64,000 nt of DNA from Lachnoclostridium sp. UBA1175. Lineage in GTDB: Bacteria; Bacillota; Clostridia; Lachnospirales; Lachnospiraceae. The stretch spans positions 118,467-182,466 of the forward strand of contig DBYX01000007.1 of the NCBI GenBank assembly GCA_002311665.1, read 5' to 3'. The translations under genes were made by a program, and so were the position numbers. Positions 44,598-53,318 of this stretch are shown here, in pieces; position 1 is the stretch's first letter; each line of letters opens with the position of its first letter. Under the pieces are notes generated by a model. The model made no database searches, was not told where the DNA came from, and saw only the letters and a program-made list of their open reading frames with translations.

Positions 44598-45113
44598 ATG
44601 AACACTTTGAAGGAATACGCGGAGATCTTCGAGAGACTCGGGCTCACGGAGCTCCATGCGGAGGAGGGCGACTGCAAACTGACGCTTCGGAAGGAGCCTG
44701 CGGTCAGCACTCCGGCATATATACAGGCGGTACCCGCGACGGCCGGCACGGTGTGCACGGGAAGCGCGGCTTTAGCAGGCGGAACTGCAGCAGCCGGTAA
44801 TGCAGCTGTCGGGAATACCGCTTCGGCGGACAACGCGGCGGTCGGCAACACGGCGGACTCTACGGCGGGCGCCGCACAGACCCGGAAGGGCGAGGCGGTT
44901 AAGGCGCCGCTTCTCGGCATTTTCCACGAAAGAGGCGGGGAGCGCAAGCTTGCGGTAGGCGACCTCGTGAAGAAGGGCGAGGCGCTCTGCACCATCGAGG
45001 CGATGAAGATGATGAACGAGGTGACGGCGCCGCGCGACGGTGTCGTTGCGGAGATCCTCGTCACGGAAGGGGCGCTCGTGGAGTATCACCAGGAGCTCTT
45101 TGTGCTGGAATGA
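44598..45113 (+). CDS. accB: Biotin carboxyl carrier protein of acetyl-CoA carboxylase
   Basis: AccB carries CO2 on biotin between AccC and AccAD. The 171-residue protein has a short N-terminal helix region (LKEYAEIFERLGLTELHAEEG), a low-complexity linker of ~55 residues with repeated AAVGNTAS/ADNAAVGNTAD units, and a C-terminal biotinyl domain with the target lysine in EAMKMMNE. The start at 44598 is set by AGAGGACGG; an ATG at 44580 is in frame but poorly spaced. The linker is Ala/Asn/Thr-rich rather than the more usual Ala/Pro-rich. Confidence 0.92.
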   Translation: MNTLKEYAEIFERLGLTELHAEEGDCKLTLRKEPAVSTPAYIQAVPATAGTVCTGSAALAGGTAAAGNAAVGNTASADNAAVGNTADSTAGAAQTRKGEAVKAPLLGIFHERGGERKLAVGDLVKKGEALCTIEAMKMMNEVTAPRDGVVAEILVTEGALVEYHQELFVLE

Positions 45114-45135
45114 ACGTTTGTCGGGGGAGATGAGT

Positions 45136-45558
45136 ATGAATCGTGACGAGCTTAAGAAGATCCTGCCGCATCGGGAACCGATGCTTCTGATCGACGAGGC
45201 GGTGAGCAATGAGGACGGGACGGCGACGGCGTACTACACGGTGCGCGGGGACGAGTTCTTCCTGCAGGGGCATTTTCCGGGCAATCCGATCATGCCGGGG
45301 GTGATCCAGTGCGAGATCATGGCACAGTCCGCCTGTGTGCTCTTCGCGGAGGCGATGCGGGAAGGCGGCGTACTCGCCGTGTACACGGGGATCGACAAGG
45401 TTCGGTTCCGCCGCATGGTGAAGCCGGGTGACAAGGCACGGATCGACGTGAAACCGCTGCGGGAGTGCCCGCCGTTATATACCGTTCACGCGGAGCTTCG
45501 GGTCGGGGACGCACTTTGCACCAGCGGGGATCTGTCGTTTGCGATCACGCGAGGGTAG
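45136..45558 (+). CDS. fabZ: 3-hydroxyacyl-ACP dehydratase
   Basis: FabZ removes water from 3-hydroxyacyl-ACP. The 140-residue hot-dog protein has ILPHREPMLLIDE, the active-site GHFPGNPIMPGV (His) and a Glu in VIQCEIMAQSA. The start 45136 follows GGGGGAGATGAGT. It sits between accB and accC, a standard arrangement in Clostridia and Streptococci. Confidence 0.95.
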   Translation: MNRDELKKILPHREPMLLIDEAVSNEDGTATAYYTVRGDEFFLQGHFPGNPIMPGVIQCEIMAQSACVLFAEAMREGGVLAVYTGIDKVRFRRMVKPGDKARIDVKPLRECPPLYTVHAELRVGDALCTSGDLSFAITRG

Positions 45559-45567
45559 GAGGACGAG

Positions 45568-46899
45568 ATGTTTTCAAAAATGCTGATCGCGAACCGCGGG
45601 GAAGTTGCGGTTCGTGTCATACGTGCCTGCAAGGAGATGGGGATCGAGACCGTCGCGGTGTATTCCGAGGCGGACGCGGAAGGTTTGCACGTGAGCATGG
45701 CGGACGAGGCGTACTGCATCGGTGGGCCGCTCGCGCGCGACAGCTACCTCAATATGGACGCGATCCTGACGCTTGCGCTCAAGGTGGGGGCGGACGCGAT
45801 CCATCCCGGTTACGGTATGCTCGCGGAAAATGCAGAGTTTGCAAGGCGATGTGAGGAGCATGGCGTCACACTGATCGGCCCCGGGGCTCGTGTCACCGAG
45901 GAGATGGGACAGAAGGAGATCGCGCGGGAGATCGCGAAGCGAGCGGGAGTGCCTGTCGCGGCCGGAAGCGGGATCCTTAAGGACGCCGCGGAGGCCGAAC
46001 GCATCGCGGGCGAGATCGGCTACCCCGTGATCCTGAAGGCGCGTTCGGGGGGCGGAGGCAAGGGCATCCGCATCGTGAGGGAGGCGGAGAGGATCGCGGC
46101 TGCGTACGGAGAGGTGCAGAAGGAGGCGGCCGGCGCGTTCGGCGATGACGGCATTTTCCTCGAACAATACATTGAAAATGTGAGGCACGTGGAGGTGCAG
46201 CTGCTTGCCGACCGGGACGGTAAGGTGCTCGCTCTCGGCGACCGTGACTGCTCGGTGCAGAGAAGAAATCAGAAGCTGATCGAGGAGTGTCCGGCGCCGG
46301 AGCTTCCGGAGGAACTCCGGGAGAAGCTGTACGGCGCGGCGAAGGCGCTGGCTAAGGAAGTCGGCTACGTCACCGTGGGAACGGTGGAATTCCTCGTGAA
46401 GGGCGAACAGTTCTGGTTCCTCGAGATGAACACGAGGCTCCAGGTGGAGCATTCCGTGACGGAGATGGTCACGGGCATCGACATTGTCGAGTGGCAGATC
46501 CGAACGGCGGCCGGGATCGCGATCCCGTACACGCAGGAGCAGGTGGGGCACGGGCGCCATGCCATCGAATGCCGGATCTGCGCGGAGCACGGGTCGGACT
46601 GTATGCCCGCGACGGGCAATGTATCGATGCTGCATGTGCCGGGCGGCGTGGATGTGCGGTTCGACACGGCATTGTACGCGGGGTGTGAGGTGACGCCCTT
46701 CTACGATTCGCTTCTCGGAAAACTTGTCGTGTGTGCGGACACGCGAGAGGCGGCGATCCGCAAGATGAAATGCGCGCTTTCGGAGTTCATCCTCGTGGGG
46801 GTGGACAACAACCGAGAGATGCATATGAAGTTTATGGAAAACGGAAGTTTCCGTCTGGGACTTTACGACACCGGGATCGTTGACCGGGTGTTACGGTAA
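45568..46899 (+). CDS. accC: Biotin carboxylase subunit of acetyl-CoA carboxylase
   Basis: AccC carboxylates biotin with ATP and bicarbonate. The 443-residue ATP-grasp enzyme has MLIANRGEVAVRVIRAC, the glycine-rich KARSGGGGKGIRIV, HVEVQLLAD, DCSVQRRNQKL, FLEMNTRLQVEHSVTEM and the C-terminal DSLLGKLVV. It starts 9 bp after fabZ with AGGAGGACG upstream. Confidence 0.96.
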   Translation: MFSKMLIANRGEVAVRVIRACKEMGIETVAVYSEADAEGLHVSMADEAYCIGGPLARDSYLNMDAILTLALKVGADAIHPGYGMLAENAEFARRCEEHGVTLIGPGARVTEEMGQKEIAREIAKRAGVPVAAGSGILKDAAEAERIAGEIGYPVILKARSGGGGKGIRIVREAERIAAAYGEVQKEAAGAFGDDGIFLEQYIENVRHVEVQLLADRDGKVLALGDRDCSVQRRNQKLIEECPAPELPEELREKLYGAAKALAKEVGYVTVGTVEFLVKGEQFWFLEMNTRLQVEHSVTEMVTGIDIVEWQIRTAAGIAIPYTQEQVGHGRHAIECRICAEHGSDCMPATGNVSMLHVPGGVDVRFDTALYAGCEVTPFYDSLLGKLVVCADTREAAIRKMKCALSEFILVGVDNNREMHMKFMENGSFRLGLYDTGIVDRVLR

Positions 46900-46974
46900 C
46901 AGAGTAGGATAGATCCGCAGAGGTTTGCGTATTTGGAAGGTCAGACGGGAGACCGACTGTCCGGGGGGAATGTT

Positions 46975-47808
46975 ATGAATCTGAAATCGCTGTTTATGAA
47001 AGCGAACAATGCGCCGGAGGGCAGCGGTTTCCGCCTCGGACGGTACATTGTATGCAAGGGCTGCAACCGAAGGATCGCGGTCGCGCGGGTGCGGCGAGAG
47101 TTCTTCATCTGCCCGTCGTGCGGGCGCTATATGACGGTGCGAGCGAGGCGACGCATCCTGATGCTCACGGACAAGAGAAGCTTTGTCGAGCACGACCGGG
47201 ATCTGACGTCGCGCAACGTGCTGGCGTTCCCGCAGTACGACGAGAAACTGGAGGCGGCGCGCGCCAACAGCCGGGAAAATGAGGGTGTCGTGTGCGGCAC
47301 GGCGACCGTGGAGGGACACCCGGTGTGTATCTTCGCGATGGACGCGAACTTTATGATGGGATCGATGGGAACGGTCGTCGGCGAGAAGATCACGAGGCTG
47401 TTTGAGTACGCTGCAGGAAAGCATCTGCCGGTGATCGGCGTGACGGTGTCCGGCGGCGCGAGAATGCAGGAGGGAATGCTTTCGCTGCTGCAGATGTCGA
47501 AGGTTTCCGCCGCGGTCGAGAGACATTCCGCCGCGGGCAATCTGTACATCGTGCTGTTGACGGATCCGACGACCGGCGGCGTGGACGCGAGCTTTGCGAT
47601 GCTCGGGGATGTCACACTCGCGGAGCCCGGGGCACGGGTCGGTTTTGCAGGGCCGAGAGTCATCGAGAAGAGCCTGAACCAGGCGTTGCCGAAAGGTTTT
47701 CAGCGGGCGGAGCAGGTGCTTCGCTGCGGCTTCATCGATGCGATCGTGCCGCGCAAGGAGCAGAAGACGGTGATCGCGAAGCTGCTCGCTTGGCACGGGA
47801 CGCCGTAG
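46975..47808 (+). CDS. accD: Acetyl-CoA carboxylase carboxyltransferase subunit beta
   Basis: AccD forms the carboxyltransferase with AccA. The 277-residue protein has the Cys4 zinc ribbon (CKGC, CPSC), then the crotonase-like core with GTVVGEKITRLFEYA, VSGGARMQEGMLSLLQM and DPTTGGVDASFAMLGD. The start 46975 follows a GGGGGGAA stretch; the DNA between accC and here (75 bp) has no gene. Confidence 0.95.
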   Translation: MNLKSLFMKANNAPEGSGFRLGRYIVCKGCNRRIAVARVRREFFICPSCGRYMTVRARRRILMLTDKRSFVEHDRDLTSRNVLAFPQYDEKLEAARANSRENEGVVCGTATVEGHPVCIFAMDANFMMGSMGTVVGEKITRLFEYAAGKHLPVIGVTVSGGARMQEGMLSLLQMSKVSAAVERHSAAGNLYIVLLTDPTTGGVDASFAMLGDVTLAEPGARVGFAGPRVIEKSLNQALPKGFQRAEQVLRCGFIDAIVPRKEQKTVIAKLLAWHGTP

Positions 47809-47843
47809 CGTGGGAATGCTTTCACAGCGAAAGGAATCGGAAA

Positions 47844-48599
47844 ATGTCGGATTATGATATCGTGATCGGTGCGCGCAGTGACCGCAGGCTCACGGCGGGG
47901 GATTACCTTGCCAAGCTCGTGCCGGATTTTATGGAACTGCACGGCGACCGCCTGTGCGGGGATGATCCCGCGGTGATCGGCGGCATCGGAACCGTGGGGA
48001 ATATCCCCGTGACGGTGATCGCGCTGGAGAAAGGGAAGACTACGGAGGAGCGCATTCTTCACAATTTCGGAAGCGCTCATCCCGAGGGGTACCGCAAGGC
48101 GCTTCGGCTGATGCGCCAGGCGGAGAAGTTTCATCGCCCGGTTGTGTGCCTCGTGGACACGGCGGGCGCATTTTGCGGAGTCGACGCGGAGGAGCACGGA
48201 CAGGGAAGGGCGATCGCGGACAACCTCGCGCAGATGTCCGCGCTGAGGACGCCGATCCTGTCGGTGATACTCGGCGAGGGAGGAAGCGGTGGAGCGCTCG
48301 CGCTGTGCCACGCGGACCGGATATGGATGATCGAGGACGCCTACTTCAGCGTCGTATCGCCGGAGAGCTGTGCAAACATCCTTTGGAAGGACACGGGGCG
48401 CGCAGGGGAGGTCGCGGAGGCGCTTGCGCTCACGGCGCCGAAGCTGAAGCGCATGGGTCTGATCGACCGGATCTGCACAACCGGCGATCCGAAGGGCCTT
48501 GCGGAGGAGATCGCGAAGGAACTTGCGATACTCGCGGATATGCGCACGGAGGACCTTCTGGAGGCGAGATACCGTCGCTTTCGAAACGCGGGATACTAG
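47844..48599 (+). CDS. accA: Acetyl-CoA carboxylase carboxyltransferase subunit alpha
   Basis: AccA is the acetyl-CoA-binding half of the carboxyltransferase. The 251-residue protein has FMELHGDRLCGDDPAVIGGI, PVVCLVDTAGAFCGVDAEE, GEGGSGGALALCHADRIWM and SPESCANILWKD. It is short, as in other Firmicutes. The start 47844 follows GGAATCGG; an ATG at 47790 in accD is rejected. Confidence 0.95.
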   Translation: MSDYDIVIGARSDRRLTAGDYLAKLVPDFMELHGDRLCGDDPAVIGGIGTVGNIPVTVIALEKGKTTEERILHNFGSAHPEGYRKALRLMRQAEKFHRPVVCLVDTAGAFCGVDAEEHGQGRAIADNLAQMSALRTPILSVILGEGGSGGALALCHADRIWMIEDAYFSVVSPESCANILWKDTGRAGEVAEALALTAPKLKRMGLIDRICTTGDPKGLAEEIAKELAILADMRTEDLLEARYRRFRNAGY

Positions 48600-48611
48600 G
48601 AGTGAAGCAGA

Positions 48612-50300
48612 ATGCACATTTACGAGGATTACTATCGGGAAATCCGCTCGGAGGACGGCGAGATCACGGGGATCGAGACGACAGTCCCGCCGCATTTTAA
48701 TTTTGCTTACGATGTCGTTGATCGGTTTGCCGCGGACGATCCGACAAAACCGGCACTTGTACACAAGGCGATCGACGGAACGCTCACGGAGTTTTCGTTC
48801 GGCGAGCTGAAGCGCCTTTCGGACGAGGCGGCGACTGCGCTGCGAAGGGTGGGTGTGAACCGCGGGACGGCGGTCATGCTCCTTCTGAAGCGCCGGTATG
48901 AGTTCTGGATCGCGATGCTCGCGCTCCACAAGCTCGGTGCGATCGCGGTGCCGACCTCGCATATGGTGAGTGCGGAGGACATCGCGCAGAGAGTGCGGAT
49001 CGCAGACGTCAGGGTGATCCTGTGCGTCAATTCGGAGCATATATGCGAGAAGGTCGCGAAAGCCCTGACGGAGGTGAGGACGGAGAAGCGGACGGTGTCC
49101 GCCGTGGCCGTCGGCAGCCGCTTCGAGGGGTTTGCGTACTGGGATGAGCTGACGGAAGGGGCACGCGGCGCCGGCCTGTCGGAGCGCGTCACGACCGACG
49201 CGGACGACGCGATGCTGTATTATTTTACGTCGGGGACGAACGGCGCGCCGAAGGCGGTCATACACGACTGGTCGTACCCGATCGCTCACATATATACCGC
49301 AAAAAACTGGCACGGCATCACGGACGGTGACTTGCATCTGACCGTGGCGGATTCGGGTTGGGCGAAGACCGCGTGGGGCAAATTGTACGGGCAGTGGTTC
49401 CTCGGCGCGAGGATCCTCGTGTATGACTACGACCGGTTTTACGCGGGTGAGTTTCTTTCGCTGCTGACCGAACTTAAGGTGAACACATTTTGCGCGCCTC
49501 CGACGATATACAAGTACATGGTGATGGAGGATCTGTCGCGATATGACTGGTCGGCGCTCCGATGTGCCGCAACGGCCGGAGAACCGATGCCGACCGCGGT
49601 CGCCGGAAACTTTGCGGAGATGACGGGAGTCACGGTGCGCGACGGCTTCGGGCAGACGGAGACGGCGCTTCAGATCTGCACACCGGTAGGATGCAGACCG
49701 GTGCCCGGTTCGATCGGCAAGGCTTCGCCGCTGTATCATATGGGGATCGCGGATGAGCAGGGGAACCTTCTGCCGGACGGCGAGGAGGGCGAGCTTGTGA
49801 TCATGCCCGAGGGAGGCGGGAGACCGATCGGCATCTTCTGCGGATACCTCGGGGACGAAGAGCGATACCGCGAGGTGTGGAAGGGCGGTGTGTATCACAC
49901 GGGCGACCGCGCGAGAAGAGACGCGGAAGGCAATTTCTTCTTCGTCGGGCGAAACGATGACGTCATCAAATCGAGCGGTTACCGCATCGGGCCCTCGGAG
50001 GTGGAGGACCTTCTGATGCACAACCCGGCGGTGAAGTTCTGCGCCGTGACCGGTTACCCGAGCCGCACGCGCGGGACCGTCGTGAAGGCCAGTATCGTTC
50101 TCAAAGAAGGCTTCGATGGGGATCAGAGACTCACGACGGAGCTGCAGGACTATGTGAAGAAAAACGGTGCTCTGTACAAGTACCCGCGCATGGTTGTGTA
50201 TGTGGATGACCTGCCGCGGACTTCGAGCGGCAAGATCAACCGTGCCGCGATCCGAAGAGCGGACGAGGACAAACTTCGACAGACAGACAACAGAATATAA
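48612..50300 (+). CDS. AMP-forming acyl-CoA synthetase (medium-chain/acetyl-CoA synthetase-like)
   Basis: The 562-residue adenylate-forming enzyme activates a carboxylic acid to its CoA thioester through an acyl-AMP. It has the phosphate loop YYFTSGTNGAPKAV, the DGFGQTETAL motif, the YHTGDRARRDAEGNF hinge region and the C-terminal catalytic lysine in RTSSGKINRAAIR. The substrate chain length cannot be read from the sequence. It starts 12 bp after accA and ends the fatty-acid operon; a synthetase here could feed acyl groups from outside or provide primers in the absence of FabH, which is inference. Confidence 0.9.
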   Translation: MHIYEDYYREIRSEDGEITGIETTVPPHFNFAYDVVDRFAADDPTKPALVHKAIDGTLTEFSFGELKRLSDEAATALRRVGVNRGTAVMLLLKRRYEFWIAMLALHKLGAIAVPTSHMVSAEDIAQRVRIADVRVILCVNSEHICEKVAKALTEVRTEKRTVSAVAVGSRFEGFAYWDELTEGARGAGLSERVTTDADDAMLYYFTSGTNGAPKAVIHDWSYPIAHIYTAKNWHGITDGDLHLTVADSGWAKTAWGKLYGQWFLGARILVYDYDRFYAGEFLSLLTELKVNTFCAPPTIYKYMVMEDLSRYDWSALRCAATAGEPMPTAVAGNFAEMTGVTVRDGFGQTETALQICTPVGCRPVPGSIGKASPLYHMGIADEQGNLLPDGEEGELVIMPEGGGRPIGIFCGYLGDEERYREVWKGGVYHTGDRARRDAEGNFFFVGRNDDVIKSSGYRIGPSEVEDLLMHNPAVKFCAVTGYPSRTRGTVVKASIVLKEGFDGDQRLTTELQDYVKKNGALYKYPRMVVYVDDLPRTSSGKINRAAIRRADEDKLRQTDNRI

Positions 50301-50328
50301 CACAGATTGCAGCGCACGGAGGAAGCAC

Positions 50329-50357
50329 TTGACATTTTCCGTGCGTTGCGATATGAT
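50329..50357 (+). promoter_or_regulatory. Promoter of ssrA
   Basis: TTGACA (perfect -35) and TATGAT are separated by 17 bp. The dispersed octamer CATTTTCC (50333-50340) overlaps the last two bases of the -35 box. Confidence 0.85.
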
Positions 50358-50359
50358 GA

Positions 50360-50388
50360 GCGGGCAATCGAGAGATTGCCCGCTTTTA
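50360..50388 (+). terminator. Terminator-like hairpin over the ssrA start region
   Basis: GCGGGCAATC (50360-50369) and GATTGCCCGC (50374-50383) form a perfect 10-bp stem with a GAGA loop followed by TTTT. It is 60 bp past the acyl-CoA synthetase stop, so it probably terminates the fatty-acid operon. The expected ssrA start (~50364) falls in its left arm. Confidence 0.7.
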
Positions 50389-50391
50389 TCC

Positions 50392-50745
50392 GGGCTTGTA
50401 CCGGTTTCGACGGGTGTTTTGAGATTATGGAAGCCATTCATGTACCGGACCATGTCAAAAGCCGGAAAACCTAAATATAAACGCAGATAGAAATATCGCA
50501 TTTGCTGCCTAATTAGGCAGCTGTCGGCCCGCGGCACCCACGCAGCGGTCAACCGGCATCATCTACGTGGGAAACGACACGCGGTAAGCTTTGCCCGCGC
50601 GGGCGTATGATGAAGCTACTGAGTTCGTGAGCCCGATTATCGGCGCACGGAGGAGGGAACGGGCGCAAGCCGGATAGGTAATCTGTAATGGGAGAAACCG
50701 TAATGGATTGGCATTCGGACAGGGGTTCGACTCCCCTCAGGTCCA
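50392..50745 (+). ncRNA. ssrA: Transfer-messenger RNA (tmRNA)
   Basis: tmRNA rescues stalled ribosomes and tags incomplete proteins. The acceptor stem pairs GGGCTTG (50392) with CAGGTCC (ending 50744) with two wobbles; the discriminator is A and CCA is not encoded. The conserved GGTTTCGACGGG lies just after the 5' arm, and the T-arm AGGGG-TTCGACT-CCCCT just before the 3' end. The tag reading frame is most plausibly GCA (50483) to TAA (50512), encoding ADRNIAFAA, similar to other clostridial tags. The middle contains pseudoknot-like G+C-rich segments. Confidence 0.95.
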
Positions 50746-50756
50746 TAGGGACACAA

Positions 50757-50786
50757 AGCGCTCGGCTTGACCGGGCGCTGTTTTTT
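50757..50786 (+). terminator. Terminator of ssrA
   Basis: AGCGCTCGG / CCGGGCGCT stem (9 bp, one wobble), loop CTTGA, then GTTTTTT, 11 bp after the tmRNA end. Confidence 0.88.
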
Positions 50787-50815
50787 AGAGCAATCATCCG
50801 GCTTTTCAGGGGTGC

Positions 50816-50842
50816 AAAGGAGCTCACGTCAGCTCCTTTTTT
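50816..50842 (+). terminator. Second terminator downstream of ssrA
   Basis: AAAGGAGCT / AGCTCCTTT perfect 9-bp stem with loop CACGTC and a run of six Ts. It forms a tandem pair with the previous terminator. Confidence 0.85.
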
Positions 50843-50988
50843 GTGCTTGTGCAAAATCCGAAATCATGGTAAAATAAATCGACTATGGGCAAGAAAAATT
50901 GCAGCTTTAATCAAAACTGCTTTACAACCATTTTGTGTCAGAAATCGAATGATCGTGACATTCGGAAAATGACCTGGGGGGATAAACA

Positions 50989-52218
50989 ATGGCTATGAAC
51001 TATTCGTGCCCGAGCTGCGGCGTGGCATTGGTGTTTAACCCGCAGACGCAGGAGTTGCACTGCGAATACTGCAATTCCTCGTTTACAGTGGAGCAGATAA
51101 AAGAGTCGAAATATGATCTGAAGGAGCTGATCGAACGGATGAATGCGAAAGCCGATTCCGGAGAGGACGATACGGAAGCGTCCGGGACGATCACCATGAA
51201 GATCCTTCGCTGCAGTTCCTGCGGTGCTGAACTTGCCTTCCAAAAAGAGGAAACATCCTCATACTGTGCATACTGCGGGCAGCCGACGATCGCGACGGAA
51301 CGACTGCAGGACTGCCGCCGTCCGGATTATATCATACCGTTCAAGGTTTCCAGGAAACGGGCAGAACAACTCATAAAAGATAAAATCACAAACGGCACTT
51401 TTATTCCGAACGAGATCCGCAAGTTTGAACCGGAACGCCTCTTAGGCATCTATATACCGTACTGGATATTTGATGTCTATAATTCCGATATGCAGGTTTG
51501 GCTGTACACGGATGACGATAACTCTTACTATACATTTCACGCGGCAGACAGCCTGTTTCATCGTGTGACATCGGAGGCGTCCCGAAGGTTCAACGATCAT
51601 TTTTCGGAGAAACTGGAACCGTACCGAATGGAATATGCGATCAAGTTCGACGAGACGTATCTTTCCGGCTTCTATTCCGACCGCTTCGATGTGGACCGGG
51701 TGATCGCCGAGCATAAGGTATGTGTCAGAACGCAACAGATGTTCCAGAAGAAATTTACGGAGATGCGGAAAGCTGCTCATGAGCGAAAAATCTCCTCAAA
51801 CCCGGTAACAGATGTCATTCGGGCAAAATATGCATTGCTGCCGGTCTGGTTCATGACCATGAGATACCGCAACAAACCGTACACGGTTCTGGTGAACGGG
51901 CAGACGGGAAAGACGGTTTGTTCCATGCCGGTCAACAAGGGGAAAGCGTACGGTTTGTTTGGAGCCCTTGCCGCAGGATTCAGTGCATTGCTGATGTTTC
52001 TGTTTACGATAATCAACAGCAAGATCTTCAGCATTGATGCGGTGGACTCGGCGAAGTCGTCCATATTCAAAATGGTTTACATTCCGATTGCTGTCGTAGC
52101 CATCTGGCTGCTGTTGTCCGGAATTCCTGCCGTTTCGAGATTGTTCCGGATACGAAGAGGTGTCGAAGTAGCCTCATCGAGCAGTAATGAACATTTATTA
52201 AAGGGAAGGCAGGGGTGA
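50989..52218 (+). CDS. Double zinc-ribbon protein with two C-terminal membrane helices
   Basis: The 409-residue protein has two zinc ribbons near the N-terminus: CPSC...CEYC (residues ~7-29) and CSSC...CAYC (~75-95). A soluble middle follows (RPDYIIPFKVSRKRAEQLI, YIPYWIFDVYNSDMQVW), which resembles the TFIIB-zinc-ribbon/YIPYWLF family of unknown function often labelled primosome-like. Two membrane helices lie at ~325-345 and ~362-382. The function is unknown. GGGGGGAT precedes the ATG. It is followed by a small membrane protein after 6 bp. Confidence 0.75.
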   Translation: MAMNYSCPSCGVALVFNPQTQELHCEYCNSSFTVEQIKESKYDLKELIERMNAKADSGEDDTEASGTITMKILRCSSCGAELAFQKEETSSYCAYCGQPTIATERLQDCRRPDYIIPFKVSRKRAEQLIKDKITNGTFIPNEIRKFEPERLLGIYIPYWIFDVYNSDMQVWLYTDDDNSYYTFHAADSLFHRVTSEASRRFNDHFSEKLEPYRMEYAIKFDETYLSGFYSDRFDVDRVIAEHKVCVRTQQMFQKKFTEMRKAAHERKISSNPVTDVIRAKYALLPVWFMTMRYRNKPYTVLVNGQTGKTVCSMPVNKGKAYGLFGALAAGFSALLMFLFTIINSKIFSIDAVDSAKSSIFKMVYIPIAVVAIWLLLSGIPAVSRLFRIRRGVEVASSSSNEHLLKGRQG

Positions 52219-52224
52219 TGCGAT

Positions 52225-52506
52225 ATGGGTGAGTCTTACTGGGTTGTTACGGTTGTTCTGGCTGTGCTGATTGGAATCGGGATTGCACTGCGTATCACGG
52301 AACACTGTATTACAAAATCCAATAATGTCGGGGATTACACCGGAAAATTCTACGATTATTGCCGCGAATTCGAGGTCGTCGGAGAGTCGTCATATGAGAA
52401 GAACAAGAAGGAAACTCCGAAAGTGCAGAGAATAAAAAGTGTTATGGCTCAAAGACGCGAGGATGCTAAGAAAGTCAAAAAGGTCAACGGACGTATTATT
52501 ACGTGA
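52225..52506 (+). CDS. Small single-pass membrane protein, unknown
   Basis: The 93-residue protein has one N-terminal hydrophobic helix (SYWVVTVVLAVLIGIGIAL) and a charged, lysine-rich tail (KKVKKVNGRIIT). I do not recognise a family. The ATG at 52225 follows GGGGTGATGCGAT, 6 bp after the zinc-ribbon gene, so the two are probably partners. Confidence 0.65.
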   Translation: MGESYWVVTVVLAVLIGIGIALRITEHCITKSNNVGDYTGKFYDYCREFEVVGESSYEKNKKETPKVQRIKSVMAQRREDAKKVKKVNGRIIT

Positions 52507-52541
52507 CGAAAACGTTCGTGAGACGGTCGGGAGACAGACGA

Positions 52542-53258
52542 ATGGCAGATAACAACACAAACGAAACGGGCGTTCGCATCAACAAGTATCTGAGTGAGGC
52601 GGGGATCTGCTCGCGCCGCGAGGCAGACCGGCTGGTGGAGGCTGGCCAGGTGACGGTCGACGGCGTGACGGCCAAGGCAGGCGACCGCGTCCTTCCGGGT
52701 CAGAAGGTCGTCGTGGCCGGCGCGGAGGCGAAGAAGGAGGAAGAGGACATCCTCCTCGCGTGCTACAAGCCGAAGGGCATTGAGTGCACGTCAGACCGCA
52801 GCAACCCGGACAACATTATTGACTTTTTGAAATATCCGAAGCGCATCTACACGGTAGGGCGTCTTGACAAAAACTCGAGCGGACTGATCCTGCTCACGAA
52901 CAACGGGGACCTCGCGTACCGCATCGCGAAGGCGGGCGACCGCCATGAGAAGGAGTACGTGGTCGCGGTCGACAAGCCGCTCACGGAGGATTTCCTCGAA
53001 GGGATGACGAAGGGGGTTCCGATCCTCGGCAAGATGACGGCGCCGGCGAAGATCCGACGGACCGGGGAGAAGACATTTTCCATCGTGCTGATCCAGGGTA
53101 TGAACCGGCAGATCCGAAGGATGTGCGAGTACTTCGGATACCGCGTGACCTACTTAAAACGCATCCGCGTGATGAACATCGCGCTCGGCACGCTTGAGAA
53201 GGGACAGTACCGCGAGGTTTCCGCGGAGGAGCGGAAGGAATTGTACCGACTGCTGTAG
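52542..53258 (+). CDS. rluF: Ribosomal/tRNA pseudouridine synthase, RluF type
   Basis: RluF isomerises uridine at 23S rRNA position 2604 (and tRNA-Tyr U35 in E. coli). The 238-residue protein has an S4 RNA-binding domain (RINKYLSEAGICSRREADRL), CYKPKGIECT, the catalytic Asp in VGRLDKNSSGLILLTN and the RluF-type GMNRQIRRMCEYFGY. The ATG at 52542 follows GGGAGACAGACG. Assignment to RluF over RluB rests on that last motif. Confidence 0.85.
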   Translation: MADNNTNETGVRINKYLSEAGICSRREADRLVEAGQVTVDGVTAKAGDRVLPGQKVVVAGAEAKKEEEDILLACYKPKGIECTSDRSNPDNIIDFLKYPKRIYTVGRLDKNSSGLILLTNNGDLAYRIAKAGDRHEKEYVVAVDKPLTEDFLEGMTKGVPILGKMTAPAKIRRTGEKTFSIVLIQGMNRQIRRMCEYFGYRVTYLKRIRVMNIALGTLEKGQYREVSAEERKELYRLL

Positions 53259-53318
53259 CTTGCGGCACCGGGATCATCGGCAGTTAACAGGGCTGCCGGA
53301 CAGGGAGACAATGGCCAT

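Noticed and set aside
47700..50552. 950-codon minus-strand frame opposite accA and the acyl-CoA synthetase
   Set aside because: It is antisense to two clearly conserved genes and part of ssrA; the Arg/His-rich translation is typical of shadow frames in G+C-rich DNA.
50549..50972. Short frames on both strands downstream of the acyl-CoA synthetase gene
   Set aside because: They overlap tmRNA and its tandem terminators.
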